The position numbers and the translations under genes are program-made. The notes beneath the pieces are model-generated. The model was given only the letters and a program-made list of their open reading frames with translations, did no database searches and was not told the origin of the DNA. Of a stretch of 16,306 nucleotides of DNA, positions 1-6,039 are shown in pieces. Source of the stretch: UBA7672 sp964550535 (GTDB lineage: Bacteria > Pseudomonadota > Alphaproteobacteria > Caulobacterales > Hyphomonadaceae); NCBI GenBank assembly GCA_964550535.1, contig CAZJZQ010000079.1, positions 1 to 16,306 of the forward strand. The letters run 5' to 3'. The stretch's first letter is position 1, and each line of letters opens with the position of its first letter.

Positions 1-146
1 ACCGCCTCGCCAATCTCCAGCGCTATCTCAGCGCCGCCGCCGAACCGCCGAAGAAACAGACCTATGGCTGGCTGTGCTGCGGCCCGCTGATCCACGCCTT
101 GACCCAGCCGCTGAACACAGCGCTGGGCTATCTCAACAGCGGATAG
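1..146 (+). CDS. C-terminal fragment of an unrecognised protein
   Basis: Reading frame 3 is open from the left edge to a TAG at 144-146 and gives the last 47 residues of a protein whose start lies outside the window. The fragment contains a Lys-rich turn (PPKKQTYG), a Trp-Leu-Cys-Cys stretch and ends in GYLNSG. It is mildly hydrophobic with no motif I can assign. It reads in the same direction as the pirin gene, with 175 nt between them and a possible hairpin terminator in that gap. That it is a real coding tail is inferred from the plausible composition of this frame and the absence of a better frame; the function is unknown. Confidence 0.5.
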   Translation, partial: RLANLQRYLSAAAEPPKKQTYGWLCCGPLIHALTQPLNTALGYLNSG

Positions 147-170
147 AAAATGCGCCCGTCCCATCACCAA

Positions 171-209
171 CGCGACGCGCACCCCAGCGCCGTCGCGAAC
201 CTGCGTTTT
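171..209 (+). terminator. possible weak terminator after the left-edge gene
   Basis: Perfect 7-bp inverted repeat CGCGACG (171-177) and CGTCGCG (191-197) with a 13-nt loop, starting 24 nt after the stop codon of the left-edge gene. A run of four T follows at 206-209, eight bases after the stem, which is later than in a textbook intrinsic terminator. It may equally be a transcript-end hairpin used with Rho. Confidence 0.3.
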
Positions 210-254
210 ACGACCAGTGGCCCGCACTTTCCTCCCCCGGCAAAGCCCGCCCCC

Positions 255-283
255 TTGCATGTTGTTGCATTCGCAACTATATG
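255..283 (+). promoter_or_regulatory. candidate sigma-70 promoter with inverted repeat, pirin gene
   Basis: TTGCAT (255-260), a 17-nt spacer and TATATG (278-283) fit a housekeeping promoter. They place the transcript start near 290, about 30 nt before the pirin ATG. The spacer holds a second TTGCAT (265-270) and a small inverted repeat, GTTGC (264-268), ATTC, GCAAC (273-277). A regulator binding there would sit exactly between the -35 and -10 elements. The match is by eye only. Confidence 0.4.
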
Positions 284-321
284 CCGGTCAACCACCCAAC
301 CCAGCAGAGGAGCTGGCTAAC

Positions 322-1023
322 ATGATCGACGTCAGACCTTTCTCATCCCTCGGCGGCGCCAACCACGGCTGGCTCGACGCCCACCACCACTTTTCGTTCG
401 CGAACTACTACAATCCGGCCCGCATGGGCTGGGGCCGGCTTCGCGTGTGGAATGACGATCTCATCGCGCCGAAATCCGGCTTCCCGCCGCACCCTCACCG
501 CGACATGGAAATCATCACCTATGTCCGCACGGGCGCGATCACCCACCAGGACTCGATGGGCAATCAGGGCCGTACCGCCGCGGGCGACGTTCAGGTGATG
601 TCCGCCGGCACAGGCGTCCGCCATGCCGAGTACAACATGGAGGACGAGGCCACGACGCTCTTCCAGATCTGGATCGAGCCCGACCGTCCGGGCGGCGAGC
701 CGGGCTGGGGCGCCAAGCAATTCCCGCGCGGCGACCGGGCGGGCCAGTGGTCCATCCTCGCTTCCGGCCATGACGGCGACACGGATGCACTGAAAATCCG
801 CGCCGACGCGCGGGTTCTGGGCGCCACGCTCGAAGCGGGTCAGGAACTGGTCTATACGGCCGGCGCCTCCCGCCACCTCTACGCAACGCTCGCCACGGGC
901 GTCGCCGAGGTGAACGGCCAGCGCATCAACGCCCGCGACGGCGTCGCCATAACGGGTGAAACCGAGGTGCGCTTCCGCGCTATCGAGGGGCCCGTAGAGA
1001 TCGTCTTAACCGACACGCGCTGA
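322..1023 (+). CDS. pirin family protein (cupin, YhhW/quercetinase-like)
   Basis: A 233-residue pirin, the usual size of the short bacterial YhhW-type pirins. Pirins are bicupin proteins; some cleave quercetin with dioxygen, others act as redox-sensing regulators, so the substrate here is open. The N-terminal cupin carries the metal ligands in the standard arrangement: His57 and His59 in PHPHRDME, His101 and Glu103 in GVRHAEY. The family signature HHHFSF (21-26) and the QIWIEPD segment are also present. I start at ATG 322 rather than the upstream ATG 217 because the protein begins MIDVRPF there, as family members do, and GAGGAG lies 9 nt upstream (307-312). A candidate promoter sits at 255-283 and a strong hairpin follows the stop. 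Cytoplasmic, no signal peptide. Confidence 0.93.
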   Translation: MIDVRPFSSLGGANHGWLDAHHHFSFANYYNPARMGWGRLRVWNDDLIAPKSGFPPHPHRDMEIITYVRTGAITHQDSMGNQGRTAAGDVQVMSAGTGVRHAEYNMEDEATTLFQIWIEPDRPGGEPGWGAKQFPRGDRAGQWSILASGHDGDTDALKIRADARVLGATLEAGQELVYTAGASRHLYATLATGVAEVNGQRINARDGVAITGETEVRFRAIEGPVEIVLTDTR

Positions 1024-1046
1024 ACTGCGCGGAATGGATTCCAGCC

Positions 1047-1084
1047 GCGGCGCATGCGGGCTACTGTCAGTCCGCATGCGTCGC
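1047..1084. repeat. long perfect-like hairpin between pirin and lipoprotein genes
   Basis: Bases 1047-1059 pair with 1072-1084 over 13 bp (one G-U pair), with a 12-nt loop. The core arms are CGCATGCGG and CCGCATGCG, and each contains the self-complementary GCATGC. It lies 23 nt after the pirin stop and 29 nt before the lipoprotein ATG. No T-run follows, so it is not a classic intrinsic terminator. It could end or stabilise the pirin mRNA or form the 5' leader structure of the next gene. Confidence 0.5.
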
Positions 1085-1113
1085 AGCTGCATCCCTTTCC
1101 CCGTGAGGCGTTC

Positions 1114-1344
1114 ATGAAAACCGCAGTGAAGTCCTTACTGCCCCCCCTCATCGCCCTGCCCCTCCTCTCGGGCTGCATCGTGACGGACGTTGCCGGAGCC
1201 GCCATCGGCGCAACCGGCGCGGTCGTCGGCGGCGCGGTCGACATGGTGACCACCAGCGAAGCCGAGCAGGACAAGAAGGACGCCAAGCGCCTCCGCAAGG
1301 AAAACGAGGAGCTGCGGCGCCAAGCCAAGGCCGATAAATCCTGA
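1114..1344 (+). CDS. small glycine-zipper lipoprotein with charged helical tail
   Basis: A 76-residue protein. The first 20 residues are a type II signal peptide (KTAVKS, hydrophobic core, then lipobox LSGC with the lipidated Cys21), so the mature product is a membrane-anchored lipoprotein of 56 residues. Residues 28-40 form a glycine zipper (G28, G32, G35, G39 and G40), a motif that packs helices in membranes. Residues 48-76 are almost wholly charged (EAEQDKKDAKRLRKENEELR) and probably form a helix or short coiled coil. ATG 1114 is chosen over 1054 because it places the signal peptide at the N-terminus, with GTGAGG 5 nt upstream. Similar tiny lipoproteins are widespread but uncharacterised; I cannot assign a function. 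Confidence 0.75.
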   Translation: MKTAVKSLLPPLIALPLLSGCIVTDVAGAAIGATGAVVGGAVDMVTTSEAEQDKKDAKRLRKENEELRRQAKADKS

Positions 1345-1441
1345 CGGATCAAGTCCTGCTCTCGTACCGGAAAGCCGGATTTCAGCTTCCATTCATGTCC
1401 GGTTTGGGAAACTCTCCTCTGAGAGACGTCAGGGGCGGGCA

Positions 1442-1786
1442 ATGGAAGACAATAGCGACCGTATCCGCAAACAGGCCATGGGGGCTCCAGTGCCTCCGGC
1501 GGCCACCGGCGCGCAGCTCGCCATCGACCTTGCGGCTGGAATCGGACGTCAACAGCCCGGCCGCGCACAGGCCCCCGCCGCGCATGTCTCCCAAAGCTAC
1601 CGCACGCTCCTGCTGAAACTTGCCGCCAGCCTGGCCGCTTTCCTGGCCGGCGCCGCGATGGTCCTCCTGGAGAGCAACATTTTCATCGGCGCAATCCTGG
1701 GCTTTGGCGGTCTTCTGTTTGGCCTCATCACGCTGGGCAACCTGCTGAGAAAGGCGGCGGGATCAATGTTCCAGAGCGGAAGGTAA
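1442..1786 (+). CDS. hypothetical two-helix inner-membrane protein
   Basis: A 114-residue protein with no family I recognise. The first 52 residues are hydrophilic and rich in Ala, Pro, Gln and Gly, suggesting a flexible cytoplasmic tail. Two hydrophobic helices follow, about 55-76 and 80-102, separated by the short turn ESN; Gly-rich packing positions occur in the second (GFGGLLFG). A basic patch (RKAAG) closes the chain. AGGGGCGGG stands just before ATG 1442 as ribosome binding site. It follows the lipoprotein gene after 97 nt in the same direction, so co-transcription is possible but not shown. Coding status rests on the hydrophobic pattern and the ribosome binding site. Confidence 0.6.
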   Translation: MEDNSDRIRKQAMGAPVPPAATGAQLAIDLAAGIGRQQPGRAQAPAAHVSQSYRTLLLKLAASLAAFLAGAAMVLLESNIFIGAILGFGGLLFGLITLGNLLRKAAGSMFQSGR

Positions 1787-1845
1787 TCTGTAATGCGCCC
1801 GGAAAGGGTCAGGGGCGGATATGCAGCCGATTTCTGTACGCCCCA

Positions 1846-1874
1846 TTCATCTGGCCTTCAGCCGCCCCTATATT
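1846..1874 (+). promoter_or_regulatory. candidate promoter of the secreted hypothetical gene
   Basis: TTCATC (1846-1851), 17-nt spacer, TATATT (1869-1874), giving a leader of about 25 nt before ATG 1906. The -35 matches the consensus only partly. An 8-bp inverted repeat, AGGGGCGG (1811-1818) and CCGCCCCT (1862-1869), brackets the region, its right arm touching the -10. Confidence 0.3.
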
Positions 1875-1905
1875 ATGATGACCACAGCCATCAACGCGGG
1901 AGACC

Positions 1906-2379
1906 ATGATGCGCGTTCAGCTCGCCGCCCTTGCCGGACTGATGATCGCCGCCGTCCCGGCCCACGCCGTGACTGTCGAAGCGAAGTATTCCGACGATTT
2001 CAAAACCAAGCTTGAAGATGATCTGGGCGCCCGCGAAGGCCGCGTCCTTACCGACATCATCTCGCAGAAGATCGAAAAGCAATTCGCCGGCACCGGCGCC
2101 GAGCGCGTCGTCGTGACCATCGAAGACGCGAAGCCCAACCGTCCGACGATGCACCAGGTCTCGGAAAAGATCGGCCTGGATCCGATCCGTTCCTTCAGCA
2201 TCGGCGGCGCGAAACTCTCGGGCGTCGCCTATGACGCCTCAGGCCGCGAGATCGGCAAGTTCGACTACAAATGGTACGAGACCGACATCACCATGGCGCA
2301 GTACCAGACCACCTGGCACGACGCCCGCTGGGCTATCGACCGCTTCGCCCGCCGCTTTGCGGATGAAGTGAAGTCGTAA
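1906..2379 (+). CDS. secreted hypothetical protein
   Basis: A 157-residue protein with a clear Sec signal peptide: Met-Met-Arg, a hydrophobic core and cleavage after AHA at residue 21. The mature part, about 136 residues, is charged and has no Cys, no membrane segment and no motif I recognise. The order of segments (DIISQKIEKQF, VVVTIEDAKPNRPT, GGAKLSGVAYDASGREIG, a Trp-rich tail) suggests a small alpha/beta domain, possibly periplasmic. ATG 1906 and ATG 1909 are both possible; GGGAG (1898-1902) is 3 nt from the first and 6 nt from the second, so 1909 has the better spacing. It is the last gene of the left plus-strand group and ends 28 nt before a strong terminator. Function unknown. Confidence 0.75.
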   Translation: MMRVQLAALAGLMIAAVPAHAVTVEAKYSDDFKTKLEDDLGAREGRVLTDIISQKIEKQFAGTGAERVVVTIEDAKPNRPTMHQVSEKIGLDPIRSFSIGGAKLSGVAYDASGREIGKFDYKWYETDITMAQYQTTWHDARWAIDRFARRFADEVKS

Positions 2380-2407
2380 GATCACGGCTACGGTTTCTCC
2401 TCCCCGG

Positions 2408-2442
2408 AACAGCCCGCGTCACACGGCGCGGGCTGTTTCTTT
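2408..2442 (+). terminator. rho-independent terminator after the secreted hypothetical
   Basis: An 11-bp perfect stem, AACAGCCCGCG (2408-2418) with CGCGGGCTGTT (2427-2437), 8-nt loop, followed by TTTCTTT on the plus strand. It separates the plus-strand group from the convergent queE gene; the minus-strand side has no comparable T-run. Confidence 0.85.
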
Positions 2443-2447
2443 CAGGG

Positions 2448-3083
2448 TCACGGAATGCCGAGCAGCTTGTGAGTCTGCAAACTCAACCGCCACTGCGGAT
2501 GCGCCCGGCAATAAGCAATCGCCGCCTGCGTCGCGGCCTCACGATCGGGCCCGTCCATCGGCTGAAGGAAGAAGTTGCGGAAGGCGAGATGCGCGAACTT
2601 TTCCGGCGGCGCATCTACCTGCGGAAAGACCAGTTTCAACTCATCACCGGACGTCTGCTTCAACTCCGCCGTCGACTTCGGACTGACGCAGATCCAGTCG
2701 ACCCCTTCCGGCGCCGCAATCGTTCCGTTGCTTTCAACCGCGATCTCGAAACCCTTGCCGTGCAAGGCTTCAATCAACTCCGCGTCGAGCTGCAACAAAG
2801 GCTCTCCGCCCGTACAAACCACATAAGGCTTGCCTCCCGCCCCCTGAGGCCACTTCGCCGCGACATGGGCGGCAAGCAAGTCAGCGCTCGCAAACTTGCC
2901 CCCGCCCTCGCCGTCGATCCCGACAAAATCCGTGTCGCAGAACCTGCAAACCGCGCTGTGCCGGTCACGCTCAAGACCCGACCAGAGATTGCATCCCGCG
3001 AAACGCAGGAACACCGCCGGCCGCCCCGTCTGCGCGCCTTCGCCCTGCAATGTGTAAAAGCTTTCCTTGACCGAATAGGTCAT
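2448..3083 (-). CDS. queE: 7-carboxy-7-deazaguanine synthase
   Basis: A radical-SAM enzyme converting 6-carboxy-5,6,7,8-tetrahydropterin to 7-carboxy-7-deazaguanine, the second step from the pterin in the queuosine pathway. The 211-residue protein begins with the family segment YTLQGEGAQTGRPAVF and binds its cluster through Cys31, Cys46 and Cys49, spaced C-X14-C-X2-C. This is the expanded spacing known for many proteobacterial QueE rather than the plain CX3CX2C. TGGEPLL (SAM-binding) and VESNGT follow, and LQPMDG and the LSLQTHKLLG tail complete the family pattern. Start ATG 3081-3083 shares the ATGA overlap with the queC stop; longer in-frame upstream sequence is discarded as it lies inside queC and lacks family similarity. 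Translationally coupled to queC. Confidence 0.95.
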   Translation of the reverse strand: MTYSVKESFYTLQGEGAQTGRPAVFLRFAGCNLWSGLERDRHSAVCRFCDTDFVGIDGEGGGKFASADLLAAHVAAKWPQGAGGKPYVVCTGGEPLLQLDAELIEALHGKGFEIAVESNGTIAAPEGVDWICVSPKSTAELKQTSGDELKLVFPQVDAPPEKFAHLAFRNFFLQPMDGPDREAATQAAIAYCRAHPQWRLSLQTHKLLGIP

Positions 3084-3781
3084 GCGCCCGCCCGCCATTC
3101 GGCCCAGCCCTTCGCGCGCAATTCGCAAGCCGGACACGCCCCGCAGCCATACCCCCACACATGCCGCTGAGTGCGATCGCCGAGATAACAGGTGTGCGTC
3201 TTCTCGACGATCAACCCGGCGAGAGCGTCGCCGCCCAGCTCTTGTCCCAACGCCCACGTCGCCGCCTTGTCGAGATACATCAGCGGCGTTTCAATCGGCA
3301 TGCTCCGGTCCATGCCAAGGCTCAGCGCTTCCGACATCGCATCAAGGGTCGCGCGGCGGCAGTCCGGGTATCCGGAATAATCCGTCTCGCACATCCCGCC
3401 GACCAGCCGCCCCAGTCCGCGCCGGTAAGCCAGCGCGCCGGCAAAAGTCAGGAACACCAGATTGCGTCCCGGCACGAAGGTCGACGGCAAACCGGAAGCT
3501 CCAATCTCGATCTCCACCTCCCGCGTCAGCGCCGTGTCCGACACTTCGCCCAGCACGCCGAGATCGAGCAGATGATCCTCGCCCAGCCTCTCCGCCCATT
3601 GCGGAAATTGCGCGCGGACCTCCTTGAGAACTTCTCCCCGGCACACCAGTTCTACGGCGTGGCGCTGGCGGTAGTCGAAGCCAACGGTCTCCACCCGGTC
3701 ATAGCGCGCAAGCGCCCACGCCAGGCAGACGGTCGAATCCTGACCGCCCGAGAACAGCACGAGAGCCGAGTTCGTGGACAT
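3080..3781 (-). CDS. queC: 7-cyano-7-deazaguanine synthase
   Basis: ATP-dependent conversion of 7-carboxy-7-deazaguanine and ammonia to preQ0, the step directly after QueE. The 233-residue protein has the PP-loop SGGQDS at 11-16 (ATP pyrophosphatase fold), the conserved FVPGRN and CETDYSGYPDCR segments, and four zinc-binding cysteines: Cys198 in CYLG and Cys213, Cys216, Cys219 in CGACPAC. I start at ATG 3781, giving MSTNSALVLFSGGQDS; the longer frame from 3826 adds 15 unconserved residues and has no ribosome binding site. AGGG near 3784 serves as a weak site. queC and queE overlap by 4 nt and form a two-gene unit; queD and queF are not in the window. Divergent from the LuxI-type gene. Confidence 0.95.
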   Translation of the reverse strand: MSTNSALVLFSGGQDSTVCLAWALARYDRVETVGFDYRQRHAVELVCRGEVLKEVRAQFPQWAERLGEDHLLDLGVLGEVSDTALTREVEIEIGASGLPSTFVPGRNLVFLTFAGALAYRRGLGRLVGGMCETDYSGYPDCRRATLDAMSEALSLGMDRSMPIETPLMYLDKAATWALGQELGGDALAGLIVEKTHTCYLGDRTQRHVWGYGCGACPACELRAKGWAEWRAGA

Positions 3782-3923
3782 GCCCTGCCGATGCAGCCGC
3801 AATGGCCAGCGGTCAAGCCGCGCCATAAATCTACTTGGAGTTGTATTTTGTATAATTTTCCCCCATAACGGGCGCGTCAGCCAGCGATCTCGCGAGCTGA
3901 TTTCTAGGTTGGGGAGTTACCGC
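3782..3923. promoter_or_regulatory. divergent queC / luxI-type intergenic region with TATAAT box
   Basis: The 142-nt divergent spacer contains an AT-rich island at about 3826-3860 in otherwise GC-rich DNA. On the plus strand a perfect TATAAT lies at 3851-3856, giving a leader of about 60 nt for the LuxI-type gene. No good -35 is found 16-18 nt upstream, so it may need an activator. On the minus strand TTATAC overlaps the same box, with CTGACG 19 nt upstream, as a weak queC promoter. No lux-box-like dyad is visible. Confidence 0.45.
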
Positions 3924-4793
3924 ATGATCCACGTCGTCACTTCGGCGAACCAACATCTCTACGCCCGCCAACTCGACCAGATGTTCCGCCTACGGCACGC
4001 TTATTATGTCGAAGGTCATGGCTGGGAGGGCCTTACCGGCCACGATGGCCGCGAGACTGACGAGTTCGACGATACTGAAGCGATTTACCTGCTCGGCCTG
4101 GACCCCTTCGGCGAAGTCGCCGTCTCGGTTCGCCTCAACCCGGCCACCGGCCCGACCCTGCTGACCAAGTTCGCCGCTTGGGCCGACCAGCCGATTCCCT
4201 CCGGCGAAGACGTCTGGGACGTTTCACGATGGATGGCCCAACCTCGCCATCGCCGCGCCGGCAACCCGCGCTGGCCCACGAACTTCCAGCGCGAACTGAT
4301 GATCGGCATGCTCGAATTCTGCGAATCCCGCGGCCTCACGCGTCTCACCATGCTGGCCGAACTTCGCCTCGCCGAACGTATCGAGAGCTATGGTTGGCCT
4401 GTCCGCCGCCTCGGCTCGCCGCGCGTCTATGAAGGCGGCAAGGGCACGGCGATTACAGCCGAAATCGAAGTCGGCCCGCACGTCCTCGCCCTCACCCGCC
4501 AAAAAACCGGCGTGCTGGGCCGCGTGCTGTTCGAGATCGATCCGGACAAGATCCGCTCACCCGCTGTCGAGCGCACGCACGGCTCAATCGAACTCGAAAA
4601 CCTCATCGCGGAATTCGGTGCGGAGCCGGTGCGCAGAACGGCTCGCATCCTTGCGCGTGAACTTGCATTCGATGGTTCGACGCTGCCCGGCTCCATAGAA
4701 GCGCTCGGCATGCTTGAACGCCTGATCGACGCGGCCTGCCCAACACCGGCTACGCCGTCATCCGCCGAACACCTAAGGCGCTATTCCGCCTGA
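3924..4793 (+). CDS. acyl-homoserine-lactone synthase-like protein (LuxI family) with C-terminal extension
   Basis: LuxI-type enzymes join an acyl chain from acyl-ACP to S-adenosylmethionine to make homoserine-lactone signals. Residues 1 to about 205 follow the LuxI fold with conserved positions nearly in LuxI numbering: Arg24 in FRLRH, Trp34 in GHGW, Glu44, Asp46 and Asp49 in ETDEFDD, Arg70 in SVRLNP, Arg102 in WDVSRW. The usual Glu of the WExSR motif is Asp99 and the usual Phe28 is Tyr28. The C-terminal half has the expected RRLG element (161-164). Total length is 289 against about 190-230 for the family; the extra 80 or so residues (helical-looking, 215-272) match nothing I know. ATG 3924 has GGGGAG 7 nt upstream. 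No luxR gene is in the window. Family membership is firm, signal production is inferred. Confidence 0.85.
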   Translation: MIHVVTSANQHLYARQLDQMFRLRHAYYVEGHGWEGLTGHDGRETDEFDDTEAIYLLGLDPFGEVAVSVRLNPATGPTLLTKFAAWADQPIPSGEDVWDVSRWMAQPRHRRAGNPRWPTNFQRELMIGMLEFCESRGLTRLTMLAELRLAERIESYGWPVRRLGSPRVYEGGKGTAITAEIEVGPHVLALTRQKTGVLGRVLFEIDPDKIRSPAVERTHGSIELENLIAEFGAEPVRRTARILARELAFDGSTLPGSIEALGMLERLIDAACPTPATPSSAEHLRRYSA

Positions 4794-4824
4794 TCCGTTG
4801 ACCTGAGAACGCACCCAAAAGCAA

Positions 4825-4849
4825 ACAGCCCGGCCGATGGCCGGGCTGT
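4825..4849 (-). terminator. rho-independent terminator, mainly for ompA
   Basis: An 11-bp perfect stem, ACAGCCCGGCC (4825-4835) and GGCCGGGCTGT (4839-4849), with a 3-nt loop. On the minus strand it is followed by TTTGCTTTT, the better U-tract, so it chiefly ends the ompA transcript. As it lies between convergent genes it can also stop the LuxI-type transcript, though the plus side has only CCACATTCTC. Confidence 0.85.
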
Positions 4850-4875
4850 CCACATTCTCTAACGATCAACCGGCC

Positions 4876-6039
4876 TTAGCTGGTCGGGGAGATCGTCACT
4901 TGGACTTCCGCACGACGGTTCAGCGGCTCGCGCACGCCGTCCGCAGTCGGTTTGGCTTGATCGCTCTCACCGCGCGCTTGCGTGGTGATTTGCGATTCCG
5001 CGATGCCGCCCGAAACGAGGGCCGCTTTCACCGAGTCCGCACGACGTGACGACAGCCGGTCGTTGTAGGCCGGAGCGCCCGACGAGTCGGTGTGCCCTTC
5101 CACGACGATCAGCGTCACGGCGCAACCGCCGGCGCGAGCGCGCGACAGAGCAGCGCCGATCACTTCCTGGTTGCTCGCCGTCAGATCCGAACGGTCCCAC
5201 TCGAAGTAAACCGTGAACGGTTCCGGCTGCGTCGCGCAGGTGTTGGTCGCCGTCTGGCCCGTGGTGGGCGGAGGCGGAGGCGGCGGCGGAGGCGGCGGAG
5301 GGGGCGGCGGAGGCGGGGGCGGAGGGGGCGGCGGCGGCGGAGCCGGCGCAGCGCCCAGCGCCCAACGGAGACCAGCCGTCACGGCGTGGTCCTGATAGGA
5401 GCCGCTGTAGGCGCCATCGGCACCCTGGAAATCCAGATCGTCGATGAGCAGGTAGGTGTAACCCAGATCCAGCGTCAGACGCTCGGACATTTTGTAACCG
5501 AGACCGAGCATCGCGTTGAGCGCGAGACCGCTGTCGGAGTCATTGAAACCGTTCGTCGGAACGCCGGTGCCAATGGCATACAGCGACGCGACGCGGCTAT
5601 CGACGCGGCCGCCACCGACACCAAGACCGATGTAGGGCTGAACCGAACCGTTGAGGTTGAAGTCTTTATAGACATTCAGCATCGCGGTGGTGACGCGGGT
5701 GCTGCCGCCACCGTCCGGACCAAGCGTACCTGCGGGCTGGAGGCCCACGAAGGTATCAGCAACGTCAAGTTTGGCTTGACGGTAACCAACTTCGCCAGCG
5801 ATGCGCACGCCGCTCGCGTAGCCGTAGCCAAGCGAGAGGCCATACACAGCATCCGTTTCCGGAGAGGCGCGGCCATCAAGATGGCCATTCACGTCAAACG
5901 GGCCATCGATGTCTTGAATACCATCGACGATGGCGCCAACTTCGGCGCCAGCATACCAGCCTGTCTGAGCGTGGGCAGTTCCACCAACCACAGCGAGCGA
6001 AGCCGCCGCTGCAGTGGCGCACATAAGAGTCTTCTTCAT
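4876..6039 (-). CDS. OmpA family outer membrane protein with polyproline linker
   Basis: A 387-residue porin-like protein linking outer membrane to peptidoglycan. Domains: Sec signal peptide 1-24 (cleaved after AHA), an OmpA-type beta-barrel at about 25-228, a linker with 25 consecutive prolines (234-258), and an OmpA C-terminal domain at about 270-385. In the latter, Asp318 (GHTD) and Arg333 (LSSRR) have the spacing of the diaminopimelate-binding pair of Acinetobacter OmpA, and LNRRAEV closes the domain. Cys268 and Cys306 may form a disulfide. ATG 6039 is chosen over 6087 because it places the signal peptide at the start, with AGGGGA about 6 nt upstream. A terminator follows; monocistronic. 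The proline run is encoded by 15 CCG, 6 CCT and 4 CCC codons. Confidence 0.93.
   Translation of the reverse strand: MKKTLMCATAAAASLAVVGGTAHAQTGWYAGAEVGAIVDGIQDIDGPFDVNGHLDGRASPETDAVYGLSLGYGYASGVRIAGEVGYRQAKLDVADTFVGLQPAGTLGPDGGGSTRVTTAMLNVYKDFNLNGSVQPYIGLGVGGGRVDSRVASLYAIGTGVPTNGFNDSDSGLALNAMLGLGYKMSERLTLDLGYTYLLIDDLDFQGADGAYSGSYQDHAVTAGLRWALGAAPAPPPPPPPPPPPPPPPPPPPPPPPPPTTGQTATNTCATQPEPFTVYFEWDRSDLTASNQEVIGAALSRARAGGCAVTLIVVEGHTDSSGAPAYNDRLSSRRADSVKAALVSGGIAESQITTQARGESDQAKPTADGVREPLNRRAEVQVTISPTS
5266..5340. repeat. 25-codon GC-rich simple repeat (polyproline tract)
   Basis: 75 bp of plus-strand GGN-type triplets (CGG, AGG, GGG) without a single T, coding prolines 234-258 of the OmpA protein on the other strand. 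The plus strand is a dense series of short G runs (up to five), so G-quadruplex formation is plausible, and replication slippage in steps of three would change linker length without breaking the frame. Confidence 0.9.

Noticed and set aside
879..1568. Minus-strand open frame of 229 codons
   Set aside because: It covers the pirin end, the lipoprotein and the start of the membrane protein, all with better starts and motifs.
1821..2015. Small plus-strand open frame preceded by AGGGGCGG, repeating the GTCAGGGGCGG found before ATG 1442
   Set aside because: It overlaps the signal-peptide gene in another frame and has a composition typical of non-coding frames; a leader-peptide role cannot be supported.
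3782..3923. preQ1 riboswitch before queC or a lux box before the luxI-type gene
   Set aside because: No preQ1 consensus A-rich tail and no 20-bp dyad of the CTG-N10-CAG kind can be found.
5266..5340. Array-like repeat (CRISPR or tandem repeat element)
   Set aside because: It is an in-frame proline codon run inside ompA, with no spacers.
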